Notes: generated by a model not told the origin, from the sequence alone. A stretch of DNA of 64,000 bases from Pseudomonas rhizoryzae (GCF_005250615.1 NZ_SULM01000001.1:186001-250000), one strand, 5' to 3'; positions 48,039 through 57,000 are shown, numbered from the stretch's first letter. Translations and numbers: made by a program.

Positions 48039-48535
48039 AGCGCCAGAGTCGGGGTCTCGTCCGCGGCGAAAAAGTGCTCGTCGCAGTTGGGGAGCTCGCC
48101 ACTGCGGTCGACGATGAGGAAGTCATCCTCGTCGTGCAGGGCTAGGACCGGGTGGTGCCAGACCCCCGCATGGTAGTTGATGCCTTGGCGGCCATCGGTG
48201 CGGAAGACGCGGATGGCCTGGGCATCCGGCTGCGGCGCCGGGGGCGCCACCACCACCAGGAAGGGCTCGCCGCACAGGGGCACGAAGGCTTGGCTGCCAT
48301 GGGGATGGCGTTCGAGCATGGTGATGGTCAGTGGGTATTCCAGGCGCCGGGCGCGGAAGATGCTGATGATGGCCGCGCCATCGGCCGGCCCGGTCTCGAC
48401 CCGGGCCAGGGCGTGGAATCTCTGGGTCGAGCCGTTGTTGATGGGAAACCAGTCGCGCCCCTCGGTCTCGATGACGTCGCCGAAGGGCGCGAAGCCCTCG
48501 GCGGTCAGGGGTTCGATGACGAGTTGGCGGCTCAT
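48035..48535 (-). CDS. allA: Ureidoglycolate lyase
   Basis: A 166-residue cupin-fold enzyme that splits ureidoglycolate to glyoxylate and urea, the last step of this uric-acid route. Typical blocks are [18 protein letters not shown] (about residues 7-24), [20 protein letters not shown] (about 68-87) and [20 protein letters not shown] (about 121-140). The start MSRQLVIEP overlaps the alc stop by 4 bp. It ends the operon puuE-uraD-alc-allA. Confidence 0.94.
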   Translation of the reverse strand: MSRQLVIEPLTAEGFAPFGDVIETEGRDWFPINNGSTQRFHALARVETGPADGAAIISIFRARRLEYPLTITMLERHPHGSQAFVPLCGEPFLVVVAPPAPQPDAQAIRVFRTDGRQGINYHAGVWHHPVLALHDEDDFLIVDRSGELPNCDEHFFAADETPTLAL

Positions 48536-49539
48536 GCCTGGCCTCGCGCCACCTTGCCGAACAGCCGCAAGCGGCTGACGCCGCCGTCGGGGAAGATGTT
48601 CAGGCGGACGTGGGTGATGGGGCCGAGATCGCGCACCTGCTCGCGGAAGCTGTGTTCCTGGTGCATCTGCAGCTTCTGCGAGGGCAGCAATTCCTTCCAA
48701 TACAGGCTCTGGGTCTCGATCTGGCCGTCGGTGCCGCCACGCACATAGGCGCCCTGGATCTGGCAGCTATCCGGGTAGTTGCCCTTGAAGTGCAGGGTGT
48801 CGACCAGGATTTCCTCGACGATACCGGCGTGGCCCAGGGCGATGATCACCCAGTCGTTGCCGGGGGTACGACGGCGGGCGGTTTCCCAGCCATCGGCCAT
48901 GCTGCTGGCGCGGCCCGGATTGAGGATGTTGCTCATGCGTCCGTAGTGCTCGTCGTTGCAGGCCAGGGCGCGACCGCCATTGAGGGCGGCGGCGAGATCC
49001 AGCACCTCGTCTTCGGCCTGGGCCGACCAGTCACGGTGGGGAATGCCATAGACGCGCAGGCGGGCCACGCCACCGTCGGGATAGATGTTCAGGCGCAGGT
49101 GGGTCCAGGGGCGATCATCGCTGATGGCGTGGTAGTGATGGCTGTTGCCCTGCATCTCGATGGCTGGCAGTACCTCGGTCCAGGCGGCGTCGGCGGCCGG
49201 ATCACCCTCGGCGCAGAAGCAGGCTTCCAGGGAGGCGGAGGGCGGGTAGTTACCAGTGAACCAGCGGGTATCGATGTCGACGCCCTTGATCGAGCCGGGT
49301 ACGCCCAGGCGGATCACCGCATGGTCATAGCCCTCGAAGCGCTTGCGGCGCGACTCCCAGCCATCCATCCACTTGCCGTTGTCGTCGTAGACGCCTTCCT
49401 TCCACTCCGGCTCATGGGGCTGGAGCATGCGGTCGGCGGCGGCGAACCAGTCGTCGGTAACGCTGATGACGCGGGTGCCGAGGCGGGCGTCGGCGAGGTT
49501 GAGATACTTCTCGAAGGGCGCGGCGTAGGTGCGTTTCAT
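48532..49539 (-). CDS. alc: Allantoicase
   Basis: A 335-residue enzyme that hydrolyses allantoate to ureidoglycolate and urea. It is made of two similar beta-sandwich repeats. [17 protein letters not shown] (about residues 150-166) and [17 protein letters not shown] (about 312-328) show the duplication. The start [20 protein letters not shown] is typical. It lies 23 bp after uraD and overlaps allA. Confidence 0.95.
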   Translation of the reverse strand: MKRTYAAPFEKYLNLADARLGTRVISVTDDWFAAADRMLQPHEPEWKEGVYDDNGKWMDGWESRRKRFEGYDHAVIRLGVPGSIKGVDIDTRWFTGNYPPSASLEACFCAEGDPAADAAWTEVLPAIEMQGNSHHYHAISDDRPWTHLRLNIYPDGGVARLRVYGIPHRDWSAQAEDEVLDLAAALNGGRALACNDEHYGRMSNILNPGRASSMADGWETARRRTPGNDWVIIALGHAGIVEEILVDTLHFKGNYPDSCQIQGAYVRGGTDGQIETQSLYWKELLPSQKLQMHQEHSFREQVRDLGPITHVRLNIFPDGGVSRLRLFGKVARGQA

Positions 49540-49562
49540 GGGGTGCTCTTGTGGGGATGAGG

Positions 49563-50075
49563 TCAGAGGGTCTGCAGACGGAAGAGGGCGATGCGGTCGA
49601 TCTCGGCGAGGGCGCGCTGGAATTCCTGCTCCGGGGTGTTGGGCAGGCGCTCCTCGAAGGCCGCGAGGATCAGGTGTCGGTTGCTGCCCTTCACCGCCAT
49701 GATGAAGGGGAAGCCGAATTTCTCGCGGTAGGCGTCGTTGTAGCCGGTGAAGCGGGCCAGCTCGTCCGGTGTGCACTGGTCCAGGCCGGCGCCGGCCTGT
49801 TCGCTGGTGCTGGCAGCGGTCAGCTCGCCGGCCAGGGCGGCGCGGCCGGCGAGATCCGGGTGGGCCTGGATCAGCGCCAGTTGCTCCGCGTGGCTGGCCC
49901 GGGCGACCTGGGCGGACAGCCGCTGGTGCAGGGCGTCTACGGTATCCGGCAGGGGCTGGCCTTCATCGAAGGCGCGCTCGGCGACCCAGGCGGAGTGCTC
50001 GTAGATGCCGCCGAAGGTCGTGACGAAGGCGGCGCGGTCCAGTTGGCTCGGGGTCAGGGTCTGGAAGGTGCTCAT
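49563..50075 (-). CDS. uraD: OHCU decarboxylase
   Basis: A 170-residue enzyme that converts 2-oxo-4-hydroxy-4-carboxy-5-ureidoimidazoline to (S)-allantoin. Diagnostic residues lie in [16 protein letters not shown] (about residues 17-32, catalytic His), [20 protein letters not shown] (about 64-83) and [18 protein letters not shown] (about 110-127). It overlaps puuE by 4 bp. Confidence 0.95.
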   Translation of the reverse strand: MSTFQTLTPSQLDRAAFVTTFGGIYEHSAWVAERAFDEGQPLPDTVDALHQRLSAQVARASHAEQLALIQAHPDLAGRAALAGELTAASTSEQAGAGLDQCTPDELARFTGYNDAYREKFGFPFIMAVKGSNRHLILAAFEERLPNTPEQEFQRALAEIDRIALFRLQTL

Positions 50076-50980
50076 GCCGGCGGATGCTCCTTGTGCCAGT
50101 GGCGGGCGATGTCCACCCGGCGGGCGAACCAGACGCGCTCGTGGCTCTGGGCGTATTCCAGGAAGCGCTTGAGGCCTACCAGGCGGCCGGGGCGGCCGAT
50201 CAGCCGGCAGTGCAGGCCGATGGAGAGCATCTTCGGCGCGGTGGCACCTTCTTCGTACAGGGTGTCGAAGGCGTCCTTGAGGTACTGGAAGAATTGCTCG
50301 GCGGTATGGAAGCCCTGTACCTGGGTGAATCTCATGTCGTTGGTGTCCAGGGTGTAGGGGATCACCAGGTGCGGCTTGCCGGTGGGGGTGTTGGGCTCCC
50401 AGTAGGGCAGGTCGTCGTCGTAGGTGTCGCTGTCGTAGAGGAAGCCGCCTTCCTCCATCACCAGGCGCCGGGTATTGGGGCCGGTGCGGCCGGTGTACCA
50501 GCCCAGGGGACGCTCTCCGGTTAGTTCGGTGAGGATTTCGATGGCGCGCTGCAGATGGGCGCGCTCCTCGGCTTCGTCCAGGTACTGGTAGTCGATCCAG
50601 CGATAGCCGTGGCTGCAGATTTCATGGCCAGCCTGGACCATGGCGCGGATGACCTCGGGATGGCGCTCGGCGGCCATGGCCACGGCAAAGATGGTGAGCG
50701 GGACCTGGTGCTTGGCGAACAGCTCGAGGATGCGCCAGACGCCGGCGCGGCTGCCGTATTCGTACAGTGACTCCATGGACATGTTGCGCACGCCCTGCAG
50801 CGGCTGGGCGGCGACCATCTCGGAAAGGAAGGCTTCGGACTCCTTGTCGCCGTGCAGGATGTTGCGCTCACCGCCTTCTTCGTAGTTGAGCACGAAGGAC
50901 AGGGCGATACGGGCATCGCCCGGCCAGCGGGGATGGGGTGGCTGGGCGCCGTAGCCGATAAGATCGCGGGGATAGGTCAT
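50072..50980 (-). CDS. puuE: Allantoinase, polysaccharide-deacetylase-like (PuuE)
   Basis: A 302-residue metal-independent allantoinase of the NodB/PuuE family that opens allantoin to allantoate. It has YPRDLIGYGAQPPHPRWPGD at the N-terminus, LNYEEGGERNILHGDKESEA (about residues 34-53) and GHEICSHGYRWIDYQYLDEA (about 130-150). It is the first gene of puuE-uraD-alc-allA. One TTGTATACAA palindrome lies 30 bp upstream, where a repressor would cover the promoter. Confidence 0.94.
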   Translation of the reverse strand: MTYPRDLIGYGAQPPHPRWPGDARIALSFVLNYEEGGERNILHGDKESEAFLSEMVAAQPLQGVRNMSMESLYEYGSRAGVWRILELFAKHQVPLTIFAVAMAAERHPEVIRAMVQAGHEICSHGYRWIDYQYLDEAEERAHLQRAIEILTELTGERPLGWYTGRTGPNTRRLVMEEGGFLYDSDTYDDDLPYWEPNTPTGKPHLVIPYTLDTNDMRFTQVQGFHTAEQFFQYLKDAFDTLYEEGATAPKMLSIGLHCRLIGRPGRLVGLKRFLEYAQSHERVWFARRVDIARHWHKEHPPA

Positions 50981-51009
50981 GGAGGGGGCATCCTGGCAGT
51001 CGAAAGGTT

Positions 51010-51019
51010 TTGTATACAA
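51010..51019. promoter_or_regulatory. Operator-like palindrome TTGTATACAA near puuE
   Basis: A perfect 10-bp palindrome, identical to the one at 51137-51146, 30 bp before puuE. TATACA inside it could be the puuE -10 box. The form suits a GntR/FCD-type repressor; no such regulator is in the window. Confidence 0.55.
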
Positions 51020-51063
51020 TGTTTGAAGACCTTTGCCGAGTCCCAGCAAGAATCTTGCCTAAC

Positions 51064-51079
51064 TGGTCAGACCGGTCTG
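51064..51079. promoter_or_regulatory. Third operator-like site in the puuE-hiuH gap
   Basis: TGGTCAGACCG matches the TGGTnnnACC pattern of FadR/PdhR-type GntR sites, and CAGACCGGTCTG is a 12-bp palindrome overlapping it. It lies between the two TTGTATACAA copies. Confidence 0.35.
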
Positions 51080-51136
51080 AGCGCAAAAAGCGCTTCTGTA
51101 GGCACTTATGCCAGAGCGTGCGGGCTGAAGGCAGTG

Positions 51137-51146
51137 TTGTATACAA
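51137..51146. promoter_or_regulatory. Operator-like palindrome TTGTATACAA near hiuH
   Basis: The second identical copy, centred 127 bp from the first and 52 bp before the hiuH start. The symmetry suggests joint control of the two divergent transcripts. Confidence 0.55.
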
Positions 51147-51198
51147 TCCAAAGGTCAAAAACTGTTAGCCTGGCCCGACCTCTTTCAGGAAATACGCC

Positions 51199-51570
51199 AT
51201 GTCCGCTTCGACTTCTGCTGGATACCTGACCACTCACGTCCTAGACACCGCGGGAGGCCGTCCTGGCGCAGCGATCGCCGTGCGCCTGTACCGCCTGGCG
51301 GACGGGGCGCGGCAAGCCCTCGGCGAGTGGCGGACCAACGCCGATGGCCGGGGCGATACGCCGCTGCTGCAAGGCGAGGCCTTCCAGCAGGGCGTCTATG
51401 AGCTGGAATTCGAGGTGGGGGACTACTATCGGCAACTAGGCGTGACGTTGGACGAGCCTGCCTTTCTCGATACGGTGATCTTGCGTTTCGGTATCGCCGA
51501 TGAGGCGGCCCACTATCACGTCCCCCTGTTGGTATCGCCTTACGGCTACTCGACCTATCGTGGCAGCTAG
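51199..51570 (+). CDS. hiuH: 5-hydroxyisourate hydrolase (transthyretin-like)
   Basis: A 123-residue enzyme that hydrolyses 5-hydroxyisourate after urate oxidation. Family signatures are LTTHVLDTAGGRPG (about residues 10-23, catalytic His), EWRTNADGRGDTPLL (about 42-56) and the C-terminal YRGS. There is no signal peptide. AGGAA is 8 bp before the ATG. Divergent from puuE, it completes the urate pathway with uraD. Urate oxidase itself is not in the window. Confidence 0.95.
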   Translation: MSASTSAGYLTTHVLDTAGGRPGAAIAVRLYRLADGARQALGEWRTNADGRGDTPLLQGEAFQQGVYELEFEVGDYYRQLGVTLDEPAFLDTVILRFGIADEAAHYHVPLLVSPYGYSTYRGS

Positions 51571-51624
51571 TCATTCCTGCCCCGATGCGGTGCGTTCTGC
51601 CAGGGTCGGCACTAGGGTAGGGCG

Positions 51625-52674
51625 TTAGTGATAGATCGGCTCTGCCGTGGCTCTCGCCGCAGTCATGAGCTGGGGCTTGGAGTGGACGGCGCTGCCCGGC
51701 CAAGTCTGGGCGATACGTTCCAGTACCACCTGCGCCAGCATGCTGTGGGTGCGACTGGCGAAGTGTCCACGAGCGCCGAAGATGTAGGCTTGATCGGCGC
51801 CGGGTTCTACGTAGCTGTCCGGTTCGCAGAATTCGCGGCCGGGTAGGCAGGCATCGCCGTCGGCATGGGTGAAGCCATAGTTGCCGTAGTGCGCATAGAT
51901 CTCTTCCATCACCCGATAGGCGTCCACCAGCAGCAGGCGATCACCGGCCGGAAGATTGGCCTGTAGGGTGTCGTTATAGAGGCGTACCAGCTCGTGGTTG
52001 CGCTCCGCGAGTTCGGGTGTCCAGGGTTCGAGGTAGGGGGCCTTGCCGTAGTCCGTGTTGTTGAGAACCACCAGTCGCTGGGCGCCCAGGCTCAGGAGAT
52101 AGCGCAGCAGCTTGACCTCGTTCATGGCTGCATGGCGAATCCGCGCGTCGATCTGCTCGCGGACATCCGGGGGGAGAGGGACGTCGGCCATCAACGCGGC
52201 CTTGAGCTTCTTGTCGTAGAAGGGGCCGATGATGTCATTGCCACCGATCTGCACCAGCACCAGATCCTGCTGGTGGAAACGACCATGCTGCATCTCGAAG
52301 TTACGGATTTGCTGAGAGAAGGCCAGTGGCGCTTCGTTGTGGTCGAAACCGGGCTCGGTGAAGCTGCCGGTCACGGCGCCGCCTTCGGCGTAGCAGAGCC
52401 CATCGGGATCCGCCGGGCCATCGTGGCCATAGCCTTCAACCTGCCGATTGGGACCGAGTTCTATGCCGTAGGCTTCGGCGATTTCCTGGGGGTAGGTGCG
52501 GCCGGGGTTGGTGGCGTAGATATGGCCGAAGGTGCCGCAGTCCATGAGGCTGTCACCGAAGGCGATCACCCGCTGGATGCCCCTGGACTCCGCTACCGGT
52601 TCCGGACTGGGAACTAGCACGAGCAGCGTCGCGACCCCTGCGAGAGCGCTGGCCAATGCCCAATTCTTGCCCAT
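51625..52674 (-). CDS. Secreted SGNH/GDSL-family lipase or esterase
   Basis: A 349-residue exported hydrolase. The signal-like N-terminus is MGKNWALASALAGVATLLVL. Block I of the GDSL family, IAFGDSLMDCGTFGHIY (about residues 37-53), contains the catalytic Ser; block III is VQIGGNDIIGPFY (about 142-154). A late ARGHFASRTHSMLAQ should hold the catalytic His. GGGAGG lies 7 bp before the ATG, which decides the start. The substrate is unknown. It is convergent with hiuH. Confidence 0.88.
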   Translation of the reverse strand: MGKNWALASALAGVATLLVLVPSPEPVAESRGIQRVIAFGDSLMDCGTFGHIYATNPGRTYPQEIAEAYGIELGPNRQVEGYGHDGPADPDGLCYAEGGAVTGSFTEPGFDHNEAPLAFSQQIRNFEMQHGRFHQQDLVLVQIGGNDIIGPFYDKKLKAALMADVPLPPDVREQIDARIRHAAMNEVKLLRYLLSLGAQRLVVLNNTDYGKAPYLEPWTPELAERNHELVRLYNDTLQANLPAGDRLLLVDAYRVMEEIYAHYGNYGFTHADGDACLPGREFCEPDSYVEPGADQAYIFGARGHFASRTHSMLAQVVLERIAQTWPGSAVHSKPQLMTAARATAEPIYH

Positions 52675-53050
52675 GGTCGACCTCCCGACAGCACTTCTTT
52701 TGCGTGCCGCCACCATCTTTTGCAACCTTCATACCGGGAGAGGGGGAAAAGCCGCCAAGAGTTCCCCTAGCGTTCTAATAGAGCAGTTTCCAAGTGATGA
52801 CAAGCGCCTCCTGGGAGGTTGTCGCGGGATAGGCAGCAGCCGTCGTAAAGCGGAGCCTGAGATCTACCGCCCGATCCGGAGGAGCTTGGTGGGGTGATGC
52901 CGGGGAAACGCGACGGCGCCCTGGCGGAGTACCGGGATGTAAGGAGGTTGCAAGCACGGAAGCGCCGATTCGCAGGTCACGACGGACGGCTTCCCCTGTC
53001 ACCTCGTAGGCGCTGACGTGGAAAGCCGCAGAGCACTTGCGTGCGCCGGG
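52675..53050. other. Intergenic stretch between the esterase gene and arsR-type regulator
   Basis: About 376 bp that includes the esterase promoter region (minus strand) and the 3' flank of the regulator gene. A 75-codon GTG-started frame on the minus strand (52775-53002) lies in frame after the regulator stop but shows no recognisable domain. I see no clear terminator, repeat or RNA structure. Confidence 0.4.
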
Positions 53051-53374
53051 TCAGGCCGATTCGGTGGTCGTAACGGGCGACTGCGCCAGGATCGCCGCCA
53101 TCAGCCCGGGAAAGCGCAGATCCAGGTCTTCGCGACGCAGCTGGTTCATATGTGTGGTGCCGGCGTTACGGGTGTGCACCAGACCGGCGTCACGCAGGAC
53201 GCGGAAGTGGTGCGACATGCTGGACTTGGGCCGGCCGCCGTCCAGCTCGCCGCAGGTAGCCTCGGCGACCCGCGCCAGGTAGCGGACGATATCCAGGCGC
53301 ACCGGATCGCTGAGCGCGTGGAACAGGCGCTCGAGGGAGAATTCGTCAGGACTGGGATGTTTGAAAGGGCGCAT
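53051..53374 (-). CDS. ArsR-family transcriptional regulator
   Basis: A 107-residue winged-helix repressor. Visible are LFHALSDPVRLDIVRYLARV (about residues 17-36) and the recognition helix KSSMSHHFRVLRDAGLV (about 53-69). It has a single Cys (residue 41, in EATCGEL) and no CxC metal site, so a metal sensor is unlikely; reactive electrophiles are one possibility. It is divergent from xenA with a palindrome between them, making xenA the likely target. The ATG start is preferred over an upstream GTG. Confidence 0.88.
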   Translation of the reverse strand: MRPFKHPSPDEFSLERLFHALSDPVRLDIVRYLARVAEATCGELDGGRPKSSMSHHFRVLRDAGLVHTRNAGTTHMNQLRREDLDLRFPGLMAAILAQSPVTTTESA

Positions 53375-53412
53375 GAGCCAATCATACACCGGGGGTTGGC
53401 GATCATGCTATG

Positions 53413-53428
53413 TTCGATTAATATCGAA
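53413..53428. promoter_or_regulatory. Operator-like inverted repeat between arsR-type gene and xenA
   Basis: TTCGAT-TAAT-ATCGAA, 6-bp arms, in an AT-rich island midway between the divergent genes. The size and form suit an ArsR-family dimer. Confidence 0.6.
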
Positions 53429-53466
53429 ATAACGAAACAACAGTCGCCTCAAGGGAGACCGCTCAG

Positions 53467-54564
53467 ATGTCCGCATTGTTCCAACCCTTTACCCTCAAGG
53501 ACGTGACGCTGCGCAACCGCATCGCCATTCCGCCCATGTGTCAATACAGCGCCGTCGACGGCGTGATCAACGACTGGCATCAGGTGCATTACGCGGGTCT
53601 GGCGCGCGGCGGTGCCGGCGTGGTCATCGTCGAGGCCACGGCCGTGTCGCCGGAAGGTCGGATCACCCCCGGCTGCGCCTGTATCTGGTCCGATGCCCAT
53701 GCCCAGGCTTTCGTGCCGGTGGTGCAGGCGATCAAGGCCGCCGGTTCGGTGCCGGGTATCCAGATCGCCCATGCCGGCCGCAAGGCCAGCGCCAATCGTC
53801 CCTGGGAAGGTGACGACCATATCGCCGCCGACGACAGCCGCGGTTGGGACACCATCGCCCCGTCCGCCGTGGCCTTTGGCGCCAACCTCCCCAAGGTACC
53901 CAAGGCCATGACCCTCGAGGACATCGCCCGGGTCCGCCAGGACTTCGTCGACGCCGCCAAGCGCGCCTACGAGGCCGGTTTCGAGTGGCTGGAGCTGCAC
54001 TTCGCCCACGGCTACCTGGCGCAGAGCTTCTTCTCGGTGCACTCCAACCAGCGTGACGACCAGTACGGTGGCGATCTGGCCGGCCGCAGTCGCTTCCTGC
54101 TGGAAACCCTGGCCGAGGTCCGCAAGGTCTGGCCGGAGCACCTGCCGCTGACCGCCCGTTTCGGCGTCATCGAGTACGATGGTCGTGATGAGGAGACCCT
54201 GTCCGAATCCATCGAGCTGGCCCAGGGCTTCAAGCGCGAAGGCCTCGACCTGCTCAGCGTCAGCATCGGCTTCTCCACCCCGACCGCCAACATCCCCTGG
54301 GGCTCGGGCCTGCTGGCGCCCATCACCGAGCAGGTGCGCAAGGCCACCGGCCTGAAGGTTGCCTCGGCCTGGAACATCGACACCCCGGCCCTGGCCAACC
54401 AGGTGGTGGCCGACGAGCAACTCGATCTGGTGATGGTGGGCCGTGCTCACCTGGCCGATCCGCACTGGCCCTATTACGCGGCCAAGGCCCTGGGCGTGGA
54501 CAAGCCGTCCTGGGTGCTGCCGGCGCCCTATGCCCACTGGCTGGAGCGCTATCGCAGCAGCTGA
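53467..54564 (+). CDS. xenA: NADPH-dependent ene-reductase, Old Yellow Enzyme class II (xenobiotic reductase A-like)
   Basis: A 365-residue FMN flavoenzyme that reduces activated C=C bonds and nitro compounds with NAD(P)H. It has the XenA/YqjM pattern: NRIAIPPMCQYS with Cys25 near the flavin, IAHAGRKASANRPWEG (about residues 100-115), WLELHFAHGYLAQSFFS with the HxxHxY active-site set (about 175-190), and VGRAHLADPHWPYYAAKALG (about 325-345). It agrees closely with P. putida XenA as I recall it. GGGAGA precedes the start. A strong terminator follows. It is probably repressed by the divergent ArsR protein. Confidence 0.93.
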   Translation: MSALFQPFTLKDVTLRNRIAIPPMCQYSAVDGVINDWHQVHYAGLARGGAGVVIVEATAVSPEGRITPGCACIWSDAHAQAFVPVVQAIKAAGSVPGIQIAHAGRKASANRPWEGDDHIAADDSRGWDTIAPSAVAFGANLPKVPKAMTLEDIARVRQDFVDAAKRAYEAGFEWLELHFAHGYLAQSFFSVHSNQRDDQYGGDLAGRSRFLLETLAEVRKVWPEHLPLTARFGVIEYDGRDEETLSESIELAQGFKREGLDLLSVSIGFSTPTANIPWGSGLLAPITEQVRKATGLKVASAWNIDTPALANQVVADEQLDLVMVGRAHLADPHWPYYAAKALGVDKPSWVLPAPYAHWLERYRSS

Positions 54565-54584
54565 GTCAGTCTTTGCCTGGAATG

Positions 54585-54609
54585 AAAGCCGCCCTTCGGG
54601 GCGGCTTTT
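54585..54609. terminator. Bidirectional intrinsic terminator between xenA and M48 gene
   Basis: AAAGCCGCCC-TTCG-GGGCGGCTTT, a 10-bp stem with a stable TTCG tetraloop and T-runs on both strands. It serves the convergent xenA and M48 peptidase genes. Confidence 0.88.
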
Positions 54610-54616
54610 GCTTGGG

Positions 54617-55663
54617 TCATTGCAAGGCTTGCTGGCGTTCGGCGGTGCTGGGGTGGGTGGAGAGATAGCTGGCCCAGCGACCATCTGGCGAGGCGTCGGG
54701 GCATTCCTCGCTAGACTTACAACCGTTGGCACGTTCCAGACGCTCGAGCAGGGTGGTCAGCCTACTGGCCGGGATGCCCTGGGCGGCCAGCGCCTGGGCC
54801 GCGTAGCGATCCGCTTCGTATTCGAAGGCGCGGGAATAGCCCAGCTCGGTGAGTACGATGGGAATGGCCGAGACGCTGGCGCTGACCGAGGACACATCGC
54901 CGGTGACTACCATGATGACTAGCCCAAGGCTGGAACTCTGCAGGACATGGCGCAAGGCATGGCGACGCGCCAAGTGGCCAAGTTCGTGGGCCAGTACGGC
55001 GAGCAGTTCGTCGTCGTGTTCGGCGAGCTTCACTAGTTGATCCGTGAAGATCAGCGTCCCCGACGGCAAGGCCAGGGCGTTGGCGCCCAGGCTGCGGGCG
55101 GCGTCGCGAAAATGGATGTCCACGTGCAGGTTGGGATCCGTCGCCTGGGCGAAGGCCAGGAAGCGCGAGCGCAGGGCCTGTTGGCGGGCCGGGGACAGGG
55201 TAGAAGGCTTGAGTGCGCCTTGGTCGAGCAGGGCTAGGGTACCGTCGCCCAGATGGGTGCCCACGCTGGCGGGCAGCCTGAAGGCGAGCGTTTTGGCTAG
55301 CGCCGGGATGCCGTAGCGGATACCGCCCCCGGTGAAGATGACCGCCAGGACGAGCGCCAGGATGACGAAGCGCCAGCTCGACTCCAGACGATGGACCAGC
55401 CCTCGATGCCCTTCGGTGCCGCGCAACAGGGTATCGATCGCATCGTTATGTGCGGTCTCGAAGCGGCCGGCGCCGGGAAAGTCGAGGAAGCGTGGCGTGT
55501 TGCCCAGGCGGGATGACAGCTTGATCACCGCCACTGGACAGGGACCCGCTAGAACTTGCCCGTCTTCTGCGTTCACCGACCACTGGTCTGCGTCCACCTC
55601 CAGGTGTGCTGGGACGCGCCGGGAGGTACCGCCATCGAAGAACCAGCCCGTCAGCTCGGACAT
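54617..55663 (-). CDS. M48-family zinc metalloprotease, membrane-anchored
   Basis: A 348-residue protease. A soluble N-terminal region (about residues 1-85, starting MSELTGWFFDGGTSRRVPAH, DUF7092-like) precedes one membrane helix (FVILALVLAVIFTGGGI, about 97-113). The catalytic domain contains VLAHELGHLARRHAL (zinc HExxH, about residue 218) and the Glu ligand in AFEYEADRYAAQAL (about 279). The ATG overlaps the stop of the DUF898 gene (TGATG), so the two are translationally coupled. The target is unknown. Confidence 0.9.
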   Translation of the reverse strand: MSELTGWFFDGGTSRRVPAHLEVDADQWSVNAEDGQVLAGPCPVAVIKLSSRLGNTPRFLDFPGAGRFETAHNDAIDTLLRGTEGHRGLVHRLESSWRFVILALVLAVIFTGGGIRYGIPALAKTLAFRLPASVGTHLGDGTLALLDQGALKPSTLSPARQQALRSRFLAFAQATDPNLHVDIHFRDAARSLGANALALPSGTLIFTDQLVKLAEHDDELLAVLAHELGHLARRHALRHVLQSSSLGLVIMVVTGDVSSVSASVSAIPIVLTELGYSRAFEYEADRYAAQALAAQGIPASRLTTLLERLERANGCKSSEECPDASPDGRWASYLSTHPSTAERQQALQ

Positions 55664-57000
55664 CACAGACCCAGATCCACACCGAAGAGCTCAGCGGCTT
55701 CGCCACCGGTCGCCGAGGCGCTGCCACTTTGATCGGCAATGAAGGCCTCGACATCGCCCTTGGCATCCAGGGTGATGTGCTCGGCGGCATAGCGGGCGGT
55801 GCGCACCCTAGCCCAGGGGTAGAACAGGCCCAGGGTCAGCAGCAGGCCGATCAGGTTGGTCAGCACCAGCAGGCTGTAGGAGGCCAGGCCATAGTGGGCG
55901 CTCAGCCGGACCACGCCGAGCCGGGCGCTGCGATAGTACAGATTGGTCATGGCGACCTTCATATAGACGAAGATCAACTGGTAAGTCAGCAGCATCACCA
56001 GGACCGACGCAATGTGCGAGCCGGCCAGTGTGAAGGCGATATTGGCGGCCAGGCCGCCTACCGCCAGGGCGATGATGACCAGAGCGATTTTGTAGTAGCG
56101 ACGGACGCCGGCTTGGAAGCTGAAGCCCTGGGTGCCGAAGCGGCTGTGACTGGCGACGAATGCCTGCTGCCGCTGGAGTGCGACCGGGTAGAGGATGCCA
56201 AGGGTCAGGACGGCGAGCAGTGGCCAACCGGCGAAGACCTTGATGGCTTCGCCCAGGCGCGCCTCGAAGCCGAAGCGGACGCCCCGCCAGGCAGAATTGT
56301 GATGATGGAAGCTGAGGGCGCGAACTACGATCCAGGGGGTGGCGACCAGCAAGAGCAGGCCCGCGAACAGCTTGATCATGGGGAGGTAAAGGCTGGTGAT
56401 GTAGTAGCCGGCCAATACGGCGACCATCAGCAGACGGCCCTTGAGGATGGCGCGCGGGTCCGCCAGGTATTCGAAGGCGTTACCGTCGAGGCGGGTGTTG
56501 CCGTAAAAGTATCTCAGGGTGCGGACCTTGGCCCAGGCAGAGTAGATGCCCAGGGTCAGGACGCTGAGGACCAGGTTTACGATCCAGATGCGGAAGAACT
56601 CGCCACCCTGGCCGTGGAATTCAAGGGGGAGGCGGCGGGGCTCGTCGTCTCGTGCCTGGGGGCTGGCCTGGATCGGCACTGCAGGCGGTTGCTGGGGGGC
56701 GAATGTCAGAGGTGCCGCCGGATTGGCCACCGATAGATGACTCGCGAGAGCCTCCTTGGCTTCGTCCGCGGAGCTTTCCAGGCGAGCCAGGGCGCCTATC
56801 TTGCCCAAACGCTGGATGTAGCCTTCGGCTTCCTCGCGTGCGATGCCGCGCTTGATGATGACACGCTTGGTGCTGAACAACTGCTCCAGACGTTCGCTGC
56901 TGACGCCGTAGACGTCGATGAATCGCCGCTTGACCTGCTCCAGCTCGAAGCCTTCGACGATCTGACCGGAAAAAACCACGCTATAGGTTGGACTGGGCAT
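55663..57000 (-). CDS. DUF898 (YjgN-family) inner-membrane protein with an extra N-terminal domain
   Basis: A 445-residue protein. Residues about 1-75 form a small soluble domain (YSVVFSGQIVEGFELEQVKR, then LFSTKRVIIKRGIAREEAEG) of a kind also seen at the N-terminus of other Pseudomonas membrane proteins. Residues about 120-425 match DUF898: FHGQGGEFFRIWIVNLVLSV, TLGIYSAWAKVRTLRYFYGN and GLFYPWARVRTARYAAEHI, with about eight helices. The repeated YxxWAKVR/YPWARVR motif is diagnostic. It is coupled to the downstream M48 protease, a pairing that suggests joint function. Role unknown. Confidence 0.88.
   Translation of the reverse strand: MPSPTYSVVFSGQIVEGFELEQVKRRFIDVYGVSSERLEQLFSTKRVIIKRGIAREEAEGYIQRLGKIGALARLESSADEAKEALASHLSVANPAAPLTFAPQQPPAVPIQASPQARDDEPRRLPLEFHGQGGEFFRIWIVNLVLSVLTLGIYSAWAKVRTLRYFYGNTRLDGNAFEYLADPRAILKGRLLMVAVLAGYYITSLYLPMIKLFAGLLLLVATPWIVVRALSFHHHNSAWRGVRFGFEARLGEAIKVFAGWPLLAVLTLGILYPVALQRQQAFVASHSRFGTQGFSFQAGVRRYYKIALVIIALAVGGLAANIAFTLAGSHIASVLVMLLTYQLIFVYMKVAMTNLYYRSARLGVVRLSAHYGLASYSLLVLTNLIGLLLTLGLFYPWARVRTARYAAEHITLDAKGDVEAFIADQSGSASATGGEAAELFGVDLGL

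Noticed and set aside
52775-53002. A 75-codon minus-strand frame, in phase with the ArsR-type gene and ending in ITWKLLY, resembling a beta-barrel end
   Set aside because: GTG start, no ribosome site, no recognisable domain and composition like other chance frames in this GC-rich sequence. I could not support a pseudogene or read-through extension.
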